Shown here piece by piece: positions 22,137 through 29,379 of a stretch of 33,054 nucleotides of DNA. The notes below the pieces were generated by a model. That model saw only the letters and a list, made by a program, of their open reading frames with translations. It was not told the origin of the DNA and ran no database searches. This DNA is from Verrucomicrobiota bacterium (lineage in GTDB: Bacteria; Verrucomicrobiota; Verrucomicrobiia; Chthoniobacterales; UBA10450). Every line of letters starts with the position of its first letter. Within the stretch, counting starts at the first letter, position 1. The position numbers and the translations under genes are program-made. Where the stretch lies: the NCBI GenBank assembly GCA_003221295.1, contig QHRA01000179.1:1-33054 (forward strand), given 5' to 3'.

Positions 22137-22535
22137 ATGAAACTGGTCCGGACGAAGCAATATCAGTTCGGGTGGCTGATAATTTTTCCACTGCTCGACG
22201 TTGTTTTTCTGATGATTTTTTTCCTGCTCCTCAGTTCCAATTTCGTTTTACAGCCGGGTATTTCGGTCAACGTCCCGTTCTCAAAATTCATGTTAGCACC
22301 GCAGGTGAAGTACCAAATCATCAGTATCACCAGCGGAGCGACGGTTTATTTTCGCGATCAGAAAATTTCCATCGATGAACTGGCGCCACAGCTCGAAATC
22401 GCGCGCAAAGAGGGCCGTTCCATCATCATCAAGGCCGATCGCTATACGCCTTACGAGACGGTGATTCGGGTGGCCAACCTCGCTCTCGAGCACGGCGTGC
22501 CCTCGGTTGCGCTCGCTACCACTCCCCCGAAGTGA
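22137..22535 (+). CDS. exbD: ExbD/TolR-family protein
   Basis: ExbD is the bitopic partner of ExbB. The 132-residue protein has one membrane segment (about 13-35) with the expected aspartate (PLLDVVFLMIFFLLL, Asp21) that takes part in proton passage. It is followed by a small periplasmic domain including SIIIKADRYTPYETVIRVANLA, the usual ExbD C-terminal signature. The ATG at 22137 is preceded by GGGCGG. Its TGA stop overlaps the GTG start of the TonB-like gene (GTGA). Length and motifs are normal. Confidence 0.9.
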   Translation: MKLVRTKQYQFGWLIIFPLLDVVFLMIFFLLLSSNFVLQPGISVNVPFSKFMLAPQVKYQIISITSGATVYFRDQKISIDELAPQLEIARKEGRSIIIKADRYTPYETVIRVANLALEHGVPSVALATTPPK

Positions 22536-23320
22536 ACGTGTCCACCGTCGCGCCGCTTGTTTTCAGTTGGGCGCCACCGCGCAAACGTCGACGCGCTTTA
22601 ATCGTGTTTTTAATTCTCTCGCTTCTCTTGCACGCGCTTTGTTTCTACATCTTCCAAATTGTCTATCCGCCCACCGTTGCGCTGATGCCGCCGCCGGCGC
22701 GAGTCACATTGGTTTCGCCGGATGATCCGGAATCGCTTGCCCTCTTGCGTTGGGTGGAGGCGGAGGATCCCGCGCTCACTACGACAACACAGCGACTGCC
22801 AGAGACGAAATCTCTCGTCTTGCCGCCAGTGCAGCATCGCCCTTCTTACGCCAGTCATCAGCCGAAATTGAAAGCACTCCCGCCGCTGCTGCCCGATCTC
22901 AGCATTCCAAGCTCGGCCGCAATCGGGCCAGTTCGCCTTCCGCGAATGAAAGCGAATGCCAGCGGGCCCGGTCTAGCGCGGAAAACGACCGCGAATTTTG
23001 CCGATCTGCCCGCCGCTCTGGGCGAGCCAGTTTTCGCCGATTTCAAATTTAATCTCACTCGCCCTGATGCACCGGCCAACGCCCGTTTCCGTGTTGCCAT
23101 CGATGAGCGTGGCGCCATCCGCTTTTGTTTTTTGATCGAATCTTCGGGCGATCCGGCGCTCGATGAACAGGCGCGAAATTTTCTTCAACTCTGCCGTCTT
23201 AAGACAAAAGAAGATTCGCCCGTGACGAATGGAACCGCCCTTTTCTGGACCACTGCGACCATTCTTTGGGGGAACGATCTCGCCCCCAGCCCGGGCCCCT
23301 CCCCCAGTTCGTCGCCGTGA
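22532..23320 (+). CDS. TonB-like energy transducer protein
   Basis: This 262-residue protein has a basic cytoplasmic start, one membrane segment (about 23-43), a Pro-rich periplasmic stretch (about 48-150) and a C-terminal domain with ARFRVAIDERGAIRFCFLIESSGDPALDEQA (around 190-220), which resembles the TonB C-terminal fold. Similarity to classical TonB is weak. The role is inferred from topology and from its GTGA overlap with exbD. It would carry energy from the ExbB-ExbD channel to an outer-membrane receptor; no receptor gene is in the window. The extreme C terminus is a Pro/Ser-rich tail. GTG 22532 is the start giving the overlap. Confidence 0.72.
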   Translation: MNVSTVAPLVFSWAPPRKRRRALIVFLILSLLLHALCFYIFQIVYPPTVALMPPPARVTLVSPDDPESLALLRWVEAEDPALTTTTQRLPETKSLVLPPVQHRPSYASHQPKLKALPPLLPDLSIPSSAAIGPVRLPRMKANASGPGLARKTTANFADLPAALGEPVFADFKFNLTRPDAPANARFRVAIDERGAIRFCFLIESSGDPALDEQARNFLQLCRLKTKEDSPVTNGTALFWTTATILWGNDLAPSPGPSPSSSP

Positions 23321-23556
23321 TTCGCGTCAGTCTGGCCGCGTTGGTCACGATTTATCTGCTGGTTTTTCTTGCGGCAGTTTTCCTTGTCTGGTTAAGTAGT
23401 GAATGGAACCGCAGACGGCGCGAACGAAAAGCTTTTCGCTTCCGGCTGCGGTGTGTCATTTGCGGCTTCGAGTTCGAGGATCGCACCGATGCCATGCTGC
23501 CACGCTGTCCCCGTTGCGGCAGTTTGAACGAACGATTTAAATTCGAACGTATTTGA
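23317..23556 (+). CDS. Small membrane protein with a zinc ribbon
   Basis: This 79-residue protein starts at GTG 23317, overlapping the TonB-like stop as GTGA. Residues about 5-28 form one membrane helix, followed by a strongly basic stretch (NRRRRERK). A cytoplasmic zinc ribbon follows, with CVIC and CPRC knuckles about 20 residues apart (C-x2-C...C-x2-C). I do not recognise a named family. Basic residues after the helix suggest the ribbon faces the cytoplasm. Tight coupling to the ExbB/ExbD/TonB-like genes suggests an accessory or regulatory part in that complex, which is inference. An in-frame earlier start (23266) would lie deep in the preceding gene. Confidence 0.75.
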   Translation: MIRVSLAALVTIYLLVFLAAVFLVWLSSEWNRRRRERKAFRFRLRCVICGFEFEDRTDAMLPRCPRCGSLNERFKFERI

Positions 23557-23562
23557 TTTGAT

Positions 23563-24741
23563 ATGGGAATGTGGATTGGCCGTAACCGAAAAGCGCGGGT
23601 GACTTATGGTTTCGATGAGATCGCGCTCGTGCCAGGCAGTGTCACGATCAATCCTAACGAGGTCGATACAACTTTTCGCTTGCCGCGGCGCGAGGGCCCG
23701 CCCTTGGAATTAAAAATTCCGATCCTGGCCAGCGCCATGGATGGAGTGGTGGACGTGCGTTTTGCGGTGGAAATGAGCAAGCTTGGCGGTTTGGCGGTGC
23801 TCAATCTCGAAGGAGTGCAGACGCGCTACAAGAATCCCTTGGAAGTGCTCGAGAAAATCGTGCAGACGGACAAGAACGAAATCACCGCTCTCTTGCAAAA
23901 AATCTACCAGGAACCGGTGCAGCCGGAATTGATCGGGGCGCGGGTGCGGCAAATCAAGGATGGCGGCGCGATCGCGGCGGTGAGTTCGATTCCGCAACGC
24001 GCGGCGGAATTTGGCGCCATCGCCCAGGAAGCGGGCGCCGATGTTTTCGTGGTGCAAAGCACGGTCTCAACTGTGCGTCACATTTCTTCGGAATATAAAT
24101 CGCTCGACCTCGCGAAATTCTGCCGGGAAATGCGCATTCCAGTGATCGTTGGCAACACCGTCGGCTACGATGTGACATTAGAGATCATGAGTTGCGGACC
24201 GGCCGCCGTTCTGGTTGGGGTTGGACCAGGGGCAGCTTGCACTTCGCGTGGCGTGCTCGGCCTGGGCGTGCCGCAGGTTACGGCCACGGTCGATTGCGCG
24301 GCCGCGCGCGACGCCTATTTCAAAAAAACTGCGCGCTTTGTCCCGATCATTACCGATGGCGGGATGAGTAAGGGCGGGGATGTCTGCAAGGCACTCGCCT
24401 GCGGAGGCGACGCCGTAATGGTGGGAAGCGCATTTGCCAAAGCCCAGGAAGCACCCGGCCGCGGTTATCACTGGGGAATGGCAACCCCACATGCCAATCT
24501 CCCTCGCGGGACACGGATCAGAGTTGGCGCCACTGGATCGTTGAAACAAATCTTGTTCGGTCCCGCTGAAGTCGACGATGGCAGCCAGAATTTGGTCGGC
24601 GCCATTACCACTTGCATGGGTAACGTGGGCGCCCGTGATCTGGCCGAGTTTCAACAAACCGAAATCATCATCGCGCCTTCCATTAAAACCGAAGGCAAAC
24701 TATTCCAAACCGTGCAAAACGTCGGAATGGGGACGTGTTAG
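23563..24741 (+). CDS. guaB3: GuaB3-type IMP dehydrogenase-family protein
   Basis: This 392-residue TIM-barrel protein belongs to the IMPDH/GMP reductase superfamily. It has an N-terminal FDEIALVPG segment, PILASAMDGVV, the catalytic-loop cysteine in GPGAACTSRG (about residue 227), the phosphate-binding ITDGGMSKGGDVCKALACG and GSAFAKAQEAPG. It lacks the CBS pair found in normal GuaB. These features fit the GuaB3 subgroup described from actinobacteria and cyanobacteria, for which GMP reductase activity has been reported in Synechocystis. Whether it is an IMP dehydrogenase or a GMP reductase here cannot be decided from sequence. ATG 23563 follows the zinc-ribbon gene by 6 bp; ATG 23569 is an alternative start. 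Confidence 0.88.
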   Translation: MGMWIGRNRKARVTYGFDEIALVPGSVTINPNEVDTTFRLPRREGPPLELKIPILASAMDGVVDVRFAVEMSKLGGLAVLNLEGVQTRYKNPLEVLEKIVQTDKNEITALLQKIYQEPVQPELIGARVRQIKDGGAIAAVSSIPQRAAEFGAIAQEAGADVFVVQSTVSTVRHISSEYKSLDLAKFCREMRIPVIVGNTVGYDVTLEIMSCGPAAVLVGVGPGAACTSRGVLGLGVPQVTATVDCAAARDAYFKKTARFVPIITDGGMSKGGDVCKALACGGDAVMVGSAFAKAQEAPGRGYHWGMATPHANLPRGTRIRVGATGSLKQILFGPAEVDDGSQNLVGAITTCMGNVGARDLAEFQQTEIIIAPSIKTEGKLFQTVQNVGMGTC

Positions 24742-24806
24742 GCGTTTAGCGAATAAGTGAGTTAGTGATTTAGAGATTGAGACTCACAGCCATTTGCTTC
24801 GCCATT

Positions 24807-24838
24807 CGTTAAATCGTTAACTCGTTAAATCACTAAAT
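24807..24838 (+). repeat. Four tandem 8-bp units running into the fabF start codon
   Basis: CGTTAAAT, CGTTAACT, CGTTAAAT and CACTAAAT follow each other without gaps. The last unit contributes the AT of the fabF ATG (24837-24839). The segment TAAATCACTAA (24826-24836) is also the perfect complement of 24762-24772, just after the guaB3 stop, so the 95-bp spacer can form an AT-rich stem. No Shine-Dalgarno sequence is present. Confidence 0.75.
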
Positions 24839-26087
24839 GAACAACAATCGCCGCGTCGTCATCACCGGGATGGGTGCAATTACGCCCCTCGGCAACGATT
24901 TCGAGACTTTTTGGTCGAACTTGAAGAATGGCGTTAGCGGCATTCATAAAATCGAATCATTCGACACTTCTGCCTATGATTGCCGCATCGGTGGAGAAGT
25001 GCACGGCTTCGATCCGAAAACGGTCTTCAAGAACCCGAAAGATGTTCGGCGGACTGATCGCTTTGCCCAGTTGGCCATGGCGGCGGCGAAAATGGCGATG
25101 GCCGATTGCGCCCTCGAGATGGGAAGCGAAAATCCGGACCGTTTTGGCGTTCTCGTCAGCAGCGGCATCGGCGGACTAAAAACGCTCGAAGATCAATACA
25201 CCATTCTGCTTTCCAAAGGTCCAAAGCGCGTTTCCGCTTTCACCATTCCAATGCTCATCAGCAACATGGCGAGCGGATTGATCTCGATGGAATTTGGATT
25301 GCGCGGACCGAACATGTGCATCGTTACCGCTTGCGCGACTTCGAACAACGCCATTGGCGAATCCTGGCGCATGATCAAATTTGGTGACGCCGATGTTTTC
25401 CTCGCCGGCGGCTCCGAGGCAGCGATCATTCCTATCGGGCTCGCCGGGTTCGGTGCAATGAAGGCTTTAAGTACGCGGAACGACGAGCCGGAACGTGCCT
25501 CACGACCGTGGGACCGCGATCGCGACGGCTTTGTCATCGGCGAGGGAGCGGGCGTGGTCGTCGTCGAAGAACTCGAGCGCGCAAAAAAGCGCAACGCGAA
25601 AATCTATTGCGAGCTCGTTGGCTACGGTTTAAGCGCGGATGCGCATCACATGACGGCGCCGCCGCACGATGGCGGAGGCGCGGCCAAAGCGATGGAACTG
25701 GCACTCGAACACGCGCAGCTATCGATCGATCAGGTGGATTACATCAACGCCCACGCTACTTCGACCGGTCTGGGCGACGTGGCTGAGACGCGCGCGATCA
25801 AGACTGTTTTCGGCGACCTGGCGAAAAGCGTTTCGATTAGCTCTACCAAGTCGATGACTGGCCATTTGCTGGGTGGAGCGGGCGCGGTCGAGATGGCGGT
25901 GTGCGCGCTGGCCATACGTGATGGCGTTATTCCGCCCACGATCAATCTCGATCATCCCGATGAAGAATGTGATCTCGATTTCACCGCCCACACCGCCCGG
26001 GAAAAGAAAGTGAGTGTGGCTTTGAACAACTCGTTCGGTTTCGGCGGGCACAACGCGACCCTGGTGGTGAAGGAGTTTACTAGCTAA
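24837..26087 (+). CDS. fabF: FabF: beta-ketoacyl-ACP synthase II
   Basis: FabF extends acyl-ACP chains by condensation with malonyl-ACP in type II fatty acid synthesis. The 416-residue thiolase-fold protein has the complete Cys-His-His triad: Cys166 in TACATS, His306 in NAHATST and His343 in SMTGHLLGGAG. The N terminus RRVVITGMGAITPLGN and C terminus NNSFGFGGHNATL are family standards. Length is normal. Translation begins directly at an AT-rich tandem repeat with no ribosome-binding site. No acpP or fabG gene is adjacent. Confidence 0.96.
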   Translation: MNNNRRVVITGMGAITPLGNDFETFWSNLKNGVSGIHKIESFDTSAYDCRIGGEVHGFDPKTVFKNPKDVRRTDRFAQLAMAAAKMAMADCALEMGSENPDRFGVLVSSGIGGLKTLEDQYTILLSKGPKRVSAFTIPMLISNMASGLISMEFGLRGPNMCIVTACATSNNAIGESWRMIKFGDADVFLAGGSEAAIIPIGLAGFGAMKALSTRNDEPERASRPWDRDRDGFVIGEGAGVVVVEELERAKKRNAKIYCELVGYGLSADAHHMTAPPHDGGGAAKAMELALEHAQLSIDQVDYINAHATSTGLGDVAETRAIKTVFGDLAKSVSISSTKSMTGHLLGGAGAVEMAVCALAIRDGVIPPTINLDHPDEECDLDFTAHTAREKKVSVALNNSFGFGGHNATLVVKEFTS

Positions 26088-26151
26088 CGAGATTTAGGTT
26101 GACGGTACAGATACGAGGAACAATTCGAACAACACCTCGCATCATTCCAAA

Positions 26152-26169
26152 GCGGCAGAAGACTGCCGC
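26152..26169. repeat. Short perfect hairpin
   Basis: GCGGCAG-AAGA-CTGCCGC has a 7-bp stem with a 4-nt loop, flanked by CCAAA-like sequence on both sides. Confidence 0.65.
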
Positions 26170-26261
26170 ACTCCAAAAGCTGGCGCATTTTTTGAGACGG
26201 TTTCCCAATTCGCAAAGCTTCAGCGAGATTAATTGGGGGTTTTTGCGTCTCAACAAACGCA

Positions 26262-26413
26262 TTTTGGACTGCGCCGGCAAAGCGCAGTTGCCATGGCGCT
26301 TTTTCCACGGCGGTGTAACCTCGCGCGCATTGAGCGCCAGTTGGTTCGCGAAGTCCCGCGAAGCTGAACGAAGAAAAGCGGTGTCGCGCTGCGCTTGCCA
26401 CCGCAGTCCAAAA
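26262..26413. repeat. 152-bp element with about 25-bp imperfect terminal inverted repeats
   Basis: The left end 26262-26287 (TTTTGGACTGCG...) pairs with the right end 26389-26413 (...CGCAGTCCAAAA) with one 1-nt gap and two mismatches. The interior is not coding. The shape, short with terminal inverted repeats, is MITE-like, but no target duplication was identified. Confidence 0.65.
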
Positions 26414-26426
26414 AGCATCACCGCGC

Positions 26427-26454
26427 GGAACACAGGTCTCCAGACCTGTGTTCC
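26427..26454. repeat. REP-like perfect hairpin, 13-bp stem
   Basis: GGAACACAGGTCT (26427-26439) and its complement (26442-26454) are separated by two bases. The long perfect stem with a 2-nt loop resembles the design of the REP palindromes around the transposase gene at 638-1231, but the sequence differs. Confidence 0.75.
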
Positions 26455-26483
26455 TTGACGTTTATTCTACCATTCCTTTTGAG

Positions 26484-28094
26484 ATGAAGAATTCAACGAC
26501 TCGGGATGCGTTCTTTGCGGTCATTGCCGTGATTGCTGCTTTGGCCCCATTCCTCAACAAAGCGTTTCACATTGACGATCCGCTTTTCCTATGGATAGCG
26601 CAGCAGGTATCCCAACACCCGGCCGATCCCTATGGGTTCTCCGTGAACTGGTATGGCAGTGCAATGCCGATGTTTTCGGTCATGCAGAATCCCCCTTTAA
26701 ACGCCTATTACATGGCACTGGCCGCGAGCTTCTTTGGTTGGAGCGAGCTGGCAATGCATGGCGCTTTCCTCTTTCCAGCAGTCGTAGCCGTCCTCGGGAC
26801 GTTTTTTCTGGCGCAGCGCCTTTCGGATTCACCTTTGCTCGGCGCGCTTCTCATGCTTTTCACGCCCGTCTTCCTTGTCTCGGCAACGACGATAATGTGC
26901 GACGTCTGGTTGCTTGCCCTGTGGGTATGGTCGGTTAATTACTGGCTACGCGGTCTCGAGCTTCATAACTACTGGCTTCTTCTCCTGGCCTCACTACTCC
27001 TCGCCGCTGCCGCGCTAACGAAATACTTCGGGGCCAGTCTCGTTCCGCTTCTCGCCGTTTATACTTTGGTCCAGGACCGCCGCCTCACCAGCCGACTCTT
27101 GTTTCTTCTCATCCCCGTCGCGGTCATCGGCATCTATGAAGTGATGACTAAAGCAAAATACGGTCAGGGTCTTTTCAGCGGCGCAATGATCTATCCCTGG
27201 GAAGCAACCGCCAAAGCGGAGAAGCAATTGTCCGGACAATTTCTTACCGGGCTTTCATTCACCGGCGGTTGCCTGTTTTCTGCTTTGTTCTATGCGCCCT
27301 TGCTTAAATCACAGAAGGTCATTATTAGCGGAATCGCGATCTTCCTCGCCCTTCTCCCATTATTTTATCTCGGAATAGCGCGCGGACTCACTTGGAGAAC
27401 CGGTGCCGCAGTCACGGCCGAAGGAGCTTTGTTCGCTACCATCGGAATTGGGATTCTCGCGCTGGCAGTAGCCGATGTCGTCCAGCAAAAAACAGCGGAT
27501 TCGCTGCTGCTGGGCCTTTGGGTATTCGGCACATTCTTTTTTGCGGCGGTGATGAACTGGTCCATCACCTCGCGAACGTTTCTGCCGATGGCGCCGGCGG
27601 TGGTGATCCTCTTGCTGAGACGATGCAAAACCTTCGCACATCACAATGGTCTCACCCTGTGGTGGCCGCTTCTGCCAGCCGCGCTTGTTTCCCTGCTAAT
27701 TACAACGGCAGATTGCAAACTTGCCGACACCGCGCGCCTGGCCTCAAAGTCCTTTCAGAATCGATTCCGGAACCAGCCAGGCAAGGTATGGTTCGAAGGA
27801 CATTGGGGCTTCCAGTATTATATGGAACAATGGAAGGCGAAGCCCGTGGATTGGGATCAGCGCGGGATAATCTCGAGTGATCTGCTTATCCTTGCATTAG
27901 GTAACACCAACGTTAGTCGAACTCCGCCTGTCCCAACAACTGGTCCTCCCGAGCAGGTAAATTACCCCCAGTTATTGCTGGCAACAATGAGTCCAGAAAT
28001 GCGCGCTGGATTTTATTCAAGCATATGGGGCCCTTTACCCTGGGTATTTGCGCGCATCCCACCGGAACGGTATCTCATTTTTCGTGTCGAGTAA
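26484..28094 (+). CDS. Polytopic GT-C (GT39-like) glycosyltransferase-family membrane protein
   Basis: This 536-residue protein has many hydrophobic segments, starting at about residues 8-25. An Asp-Asp pair lies in the first periplasmic loop (FHIDDPLFLWIAQ, about 30-42), the place where GT-C enzymes of the PMT/ArnT type keep their acidic catalytic motif. The central part alternates membrane helices and short loops; the last 120 residues form a soluble domain with FEGHWGFQYYMEQW. Such enzymes move sugars from polyprenyl-phosphate donors onto proteins or glycans on the outer face of the membrane. Donor and acceptor are unknown. ATG 26484 is preferred to a GTG at 26448 that lies inside a palindrome. 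It converges on the roadblock gene. Confidence 0.78.
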   Translation: MKNSTTRDAFFAVIAVIAALAPFLNKAFHIDDPLFLWIAQQVSQHPADPYGFSVNWYGSAMPMFSVMQNPPLNAYYMALAASFFGWSELAMHGAFLFPAVVAVLGTFFLAQRLSDSPLLGALLMLFTPVFLVSATTIMCDVWLLALWVWSVNYWLRGLELHNYWLLLLASLLLAAAALTKYFGASLVPLLAVYTLVQDRRLTSRLLFLLIPVAVIGIYEVMTKAKYGQGLFSGAMIYPWEATAKAEKQLSGQFLTGLSFTGGCLFSALFYAPLLKSQKVIISGIAIFLALLPLFYLGIARGLTWRTGAAVTAEGALFATIGIGILALAVADVVQQKTADSLLLGLWVFGTFFFAAVMNWSITSRTFLPMAPAVVILLLRRCKTFAHHNGLTLWWPLLPAALVSLLITTADCKLADTARLASKSFQNRFRNQPGKVWFEGHWGFQYYMEQWKAKPVDWDQRGIISSDLLILALGNTNVSRTPPVPTTGPPEQVNYPQLLLATMSPEMRAGFYSSIWGPLPWVFARIPPERYLIFRVE

Positions 28095-28122
28095 CGCGGC
28101 GGGATTCCTGGCGCCCGCTGGA

Positions 28123-28168
28123 GCCGTTTCGACAGGACCCAAGGCCCGGAGCTTGCCGAAGGCGGTCC
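28123..28168. repeat. Copy of a dispersed repeat between the convergent genes
   Basis: The sequence starting GCCGTTTCGACAGG resembles 29817-29856, which lies inside the scaffold gene; both share CTTCGACAGG/TTTCGACAGG, AAGGCCC and AGC(T/C)TGC blocks in the same order. The rest of the 134-bp gap 28095-28228 shows no gene. Confidence 0.65.
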
Positions 28169-28228
28169 GATCCACCAAGGAAGGGCCGTCACCTCAATCC
28201 TCTCCCCGACTCCCACTCCTATGGCTCG

Positions 28229-28708
28229 TCAGGCCGCCGGCGGCGCATCGGCGAAGATGGGCGCGGCAGTGATATCGGAAGCATTGAAGCTGAAACCGTG
28301 ACCATCTTTTTGCAGCGATTTTAACAAAAGTGCGACCTGCTGCGCCGTGCCGGTAGAATAGAAACGAACCAGCCCAACCGTCGTCCGCGGACCAAAAACG
28401 GTGATCATGATCGTTTCGTCATCGACTGAGTTCATGAAAATGTGGCTGCCGTTGCCCTGGTGATAAAGGGCATTGAACTCCACTTCCCCAATCCGGCGTG
28501 CCAGTTCACGTGTCGCAGCAAAGGATCCGGCAGCGAGCGCAGCGATGATGGTCACGTCCATCACCGTCATGTCGCCGTATTGCGAAATGACATTGCCACC
28601 ACGGTCGATCACGACCGTTAACTCGGCCTCCGCCTTTTTTAAGAAGTCGGCGAGCACGCCATCGAGCGTTGCCACGTCGTCGATGGTAAGGACGGGAATG
28701 GCGTTCAT
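28229..28708 (-). CDS. Roadblock/LC7-domain protein (MglB-like)
   Basis: This 159-residue protein consists mainly of one roadblock/LC7 fold (about residues 12-125). It includes GVLADFLKKAEAELTVVIDRGGNVIS and the central IIAALAAGSFAATRELARRIGE helix, with a short Ala/Pro tail. Small roadblock proteins next to MglA, such as MglB of Myxococcus, act as GTPase-activating proteins and polarity partners, usually as dimers. The ATG at 28708 overlaps the mglA stop as ATGA, so GTPase and putative regulator are translationally coupled. The GAP role is inferred from family and neighbour. It is the last gene of this minus-strand cluster. Confidence 0.87.
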   Translation of the reverse strand: MNAIPVLTIDDVATLDGVLADFLKKAEAELTVVIDRGGNVISQYGDMTVMDVTIIAALAAGSFAATRELARRIGEVEFNALYHQGNGSHIFMNSVDDETIMITVFGPRTTVGLVRFYSTGTAQQVALLLKSLQKDGHGFSFNASDITAAPIFADAPPAA

Positions 28709-29379
28709 GCGACGCTTCGCTGCGGCTGGGGCGCGACATGTGTTTGCCCCGGCTTGGCGACGCCCGGCCCAGCAGAACGGCCGGCGTCACTTTGCTTGCT
28801 AAACTTGTGCAGCAGAATCTGCGAAACAGCGTTCAGGGTGGCGAAAACATTTTGCCCGGTGCTGGAAATGACCTCGAAACTTTGCATTCGTTTCTTCCGG
28901 TTGTTCAGGACGTAATCCAGATAATTAACAGGGGCGATATTTGGCAGATCGCGTTTGTTGTACTGCAAGACGTAGGGGACATCGTCGAGTGACATGTTTT
29001 GCTTCGCCAGGTTGTCCTCGAGATTTTTGAAACTCTCGACGTTCTCCTCCATTTTTTCCCACTGCGAATCGGCCACAAAAACGATGCCGTCGACGCTGCG
29101 CAGGACGAGCTGGCGGGTGGCGTTGTAAATTACCTGACCGGGGACGGTATAGAGCTGGAATTTGGTGACAAAGCCTTTAATAACCAGAGCGTTGAGCGGG
29201 AGAAAGTCGAAGAACAAGGTGCGATCGGATGCGGTAGCGAGTGAAACAAGGTCGCCGCGGTTTTGCGGATTAATCCGCTGATGAATGTAGCCGAGGTTGG
29301 TGGTTTTGCCGCAGAGGGCCGGCCCGTAATAAACGATCTTAAACTGAATCTCGCGGCTGGCGTAATTAATGATCGACAT
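28705..29379 (-). CDS. mglA: MglA-type small Ras-like GTPase
   Basis: MglA is a cytoplasmic Ras-like switch that sets leading-pole identity and directs type IV pili or gliding motors in Myxococcus. From ATG 29379 the protein has 224 residues: the P-loop GPALCGKTTN (19-28), DRTLFFDFLPL (52-62), the PM3-type TVPGQV (78-83, lacking the usual DxxG Asp, as in MglA), VFVADSQ and the guanine motif NKRD (141-144). All match the MglA group rather than generic GTPases. A C-terminal tail of about 25 Pro/Gln/Ser-rich residues extends beyond the G domain. GGAG seven bases upstream supports this start over one 25 codons earlier. It overlaps the scaffold gene by 14 bp and the roadblock gene by ATGA. Confidence 0.93.
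   Translation of the reverse strand: MSIINYASREIQFKIVYYGPALCGKTTNLGYIHQRINPQNRGDLVSLATASDRTLFFDFLPLNALVIKGFVTKFQLYTVPGQVIYNATRQLVLRSVDGIVFVADSQWEKMEENVESFKNLEDNLAKQNMSLDDVPYVLQYNKRDLPNIAPVNYLDYVLNNRKKRMQSFEVISSTGQNVFATLNAVSQILLHKFSKQSDAGRSAGPGVAKPGQTHVAPQPQRSVA

Larger units (their letters stand above)
26088..26483. other. Gene-free 396-bp spacer packed with palindromic repeats
   Basis: No convincing gene is present. Open frames on both strands cross inverted repeats and have no recognisable protein family. Three separate palindromic units are seen (26152-26169, 26262-26413, 26427-26454), which cover about half of the spacer. It separates fabF from the membrane glycosyltransferase gene and may hold the latter's promoter, though I cannot pick one out. 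Confidence 0.7.

Noticed and set aside
26080-26458. Open frames on both strands between fabF and the glycosyltransferase gene
   Set aside because: They run through inverted repeats, including the 26262-26413 element, and show no domain. They are treated as repeat-derived.
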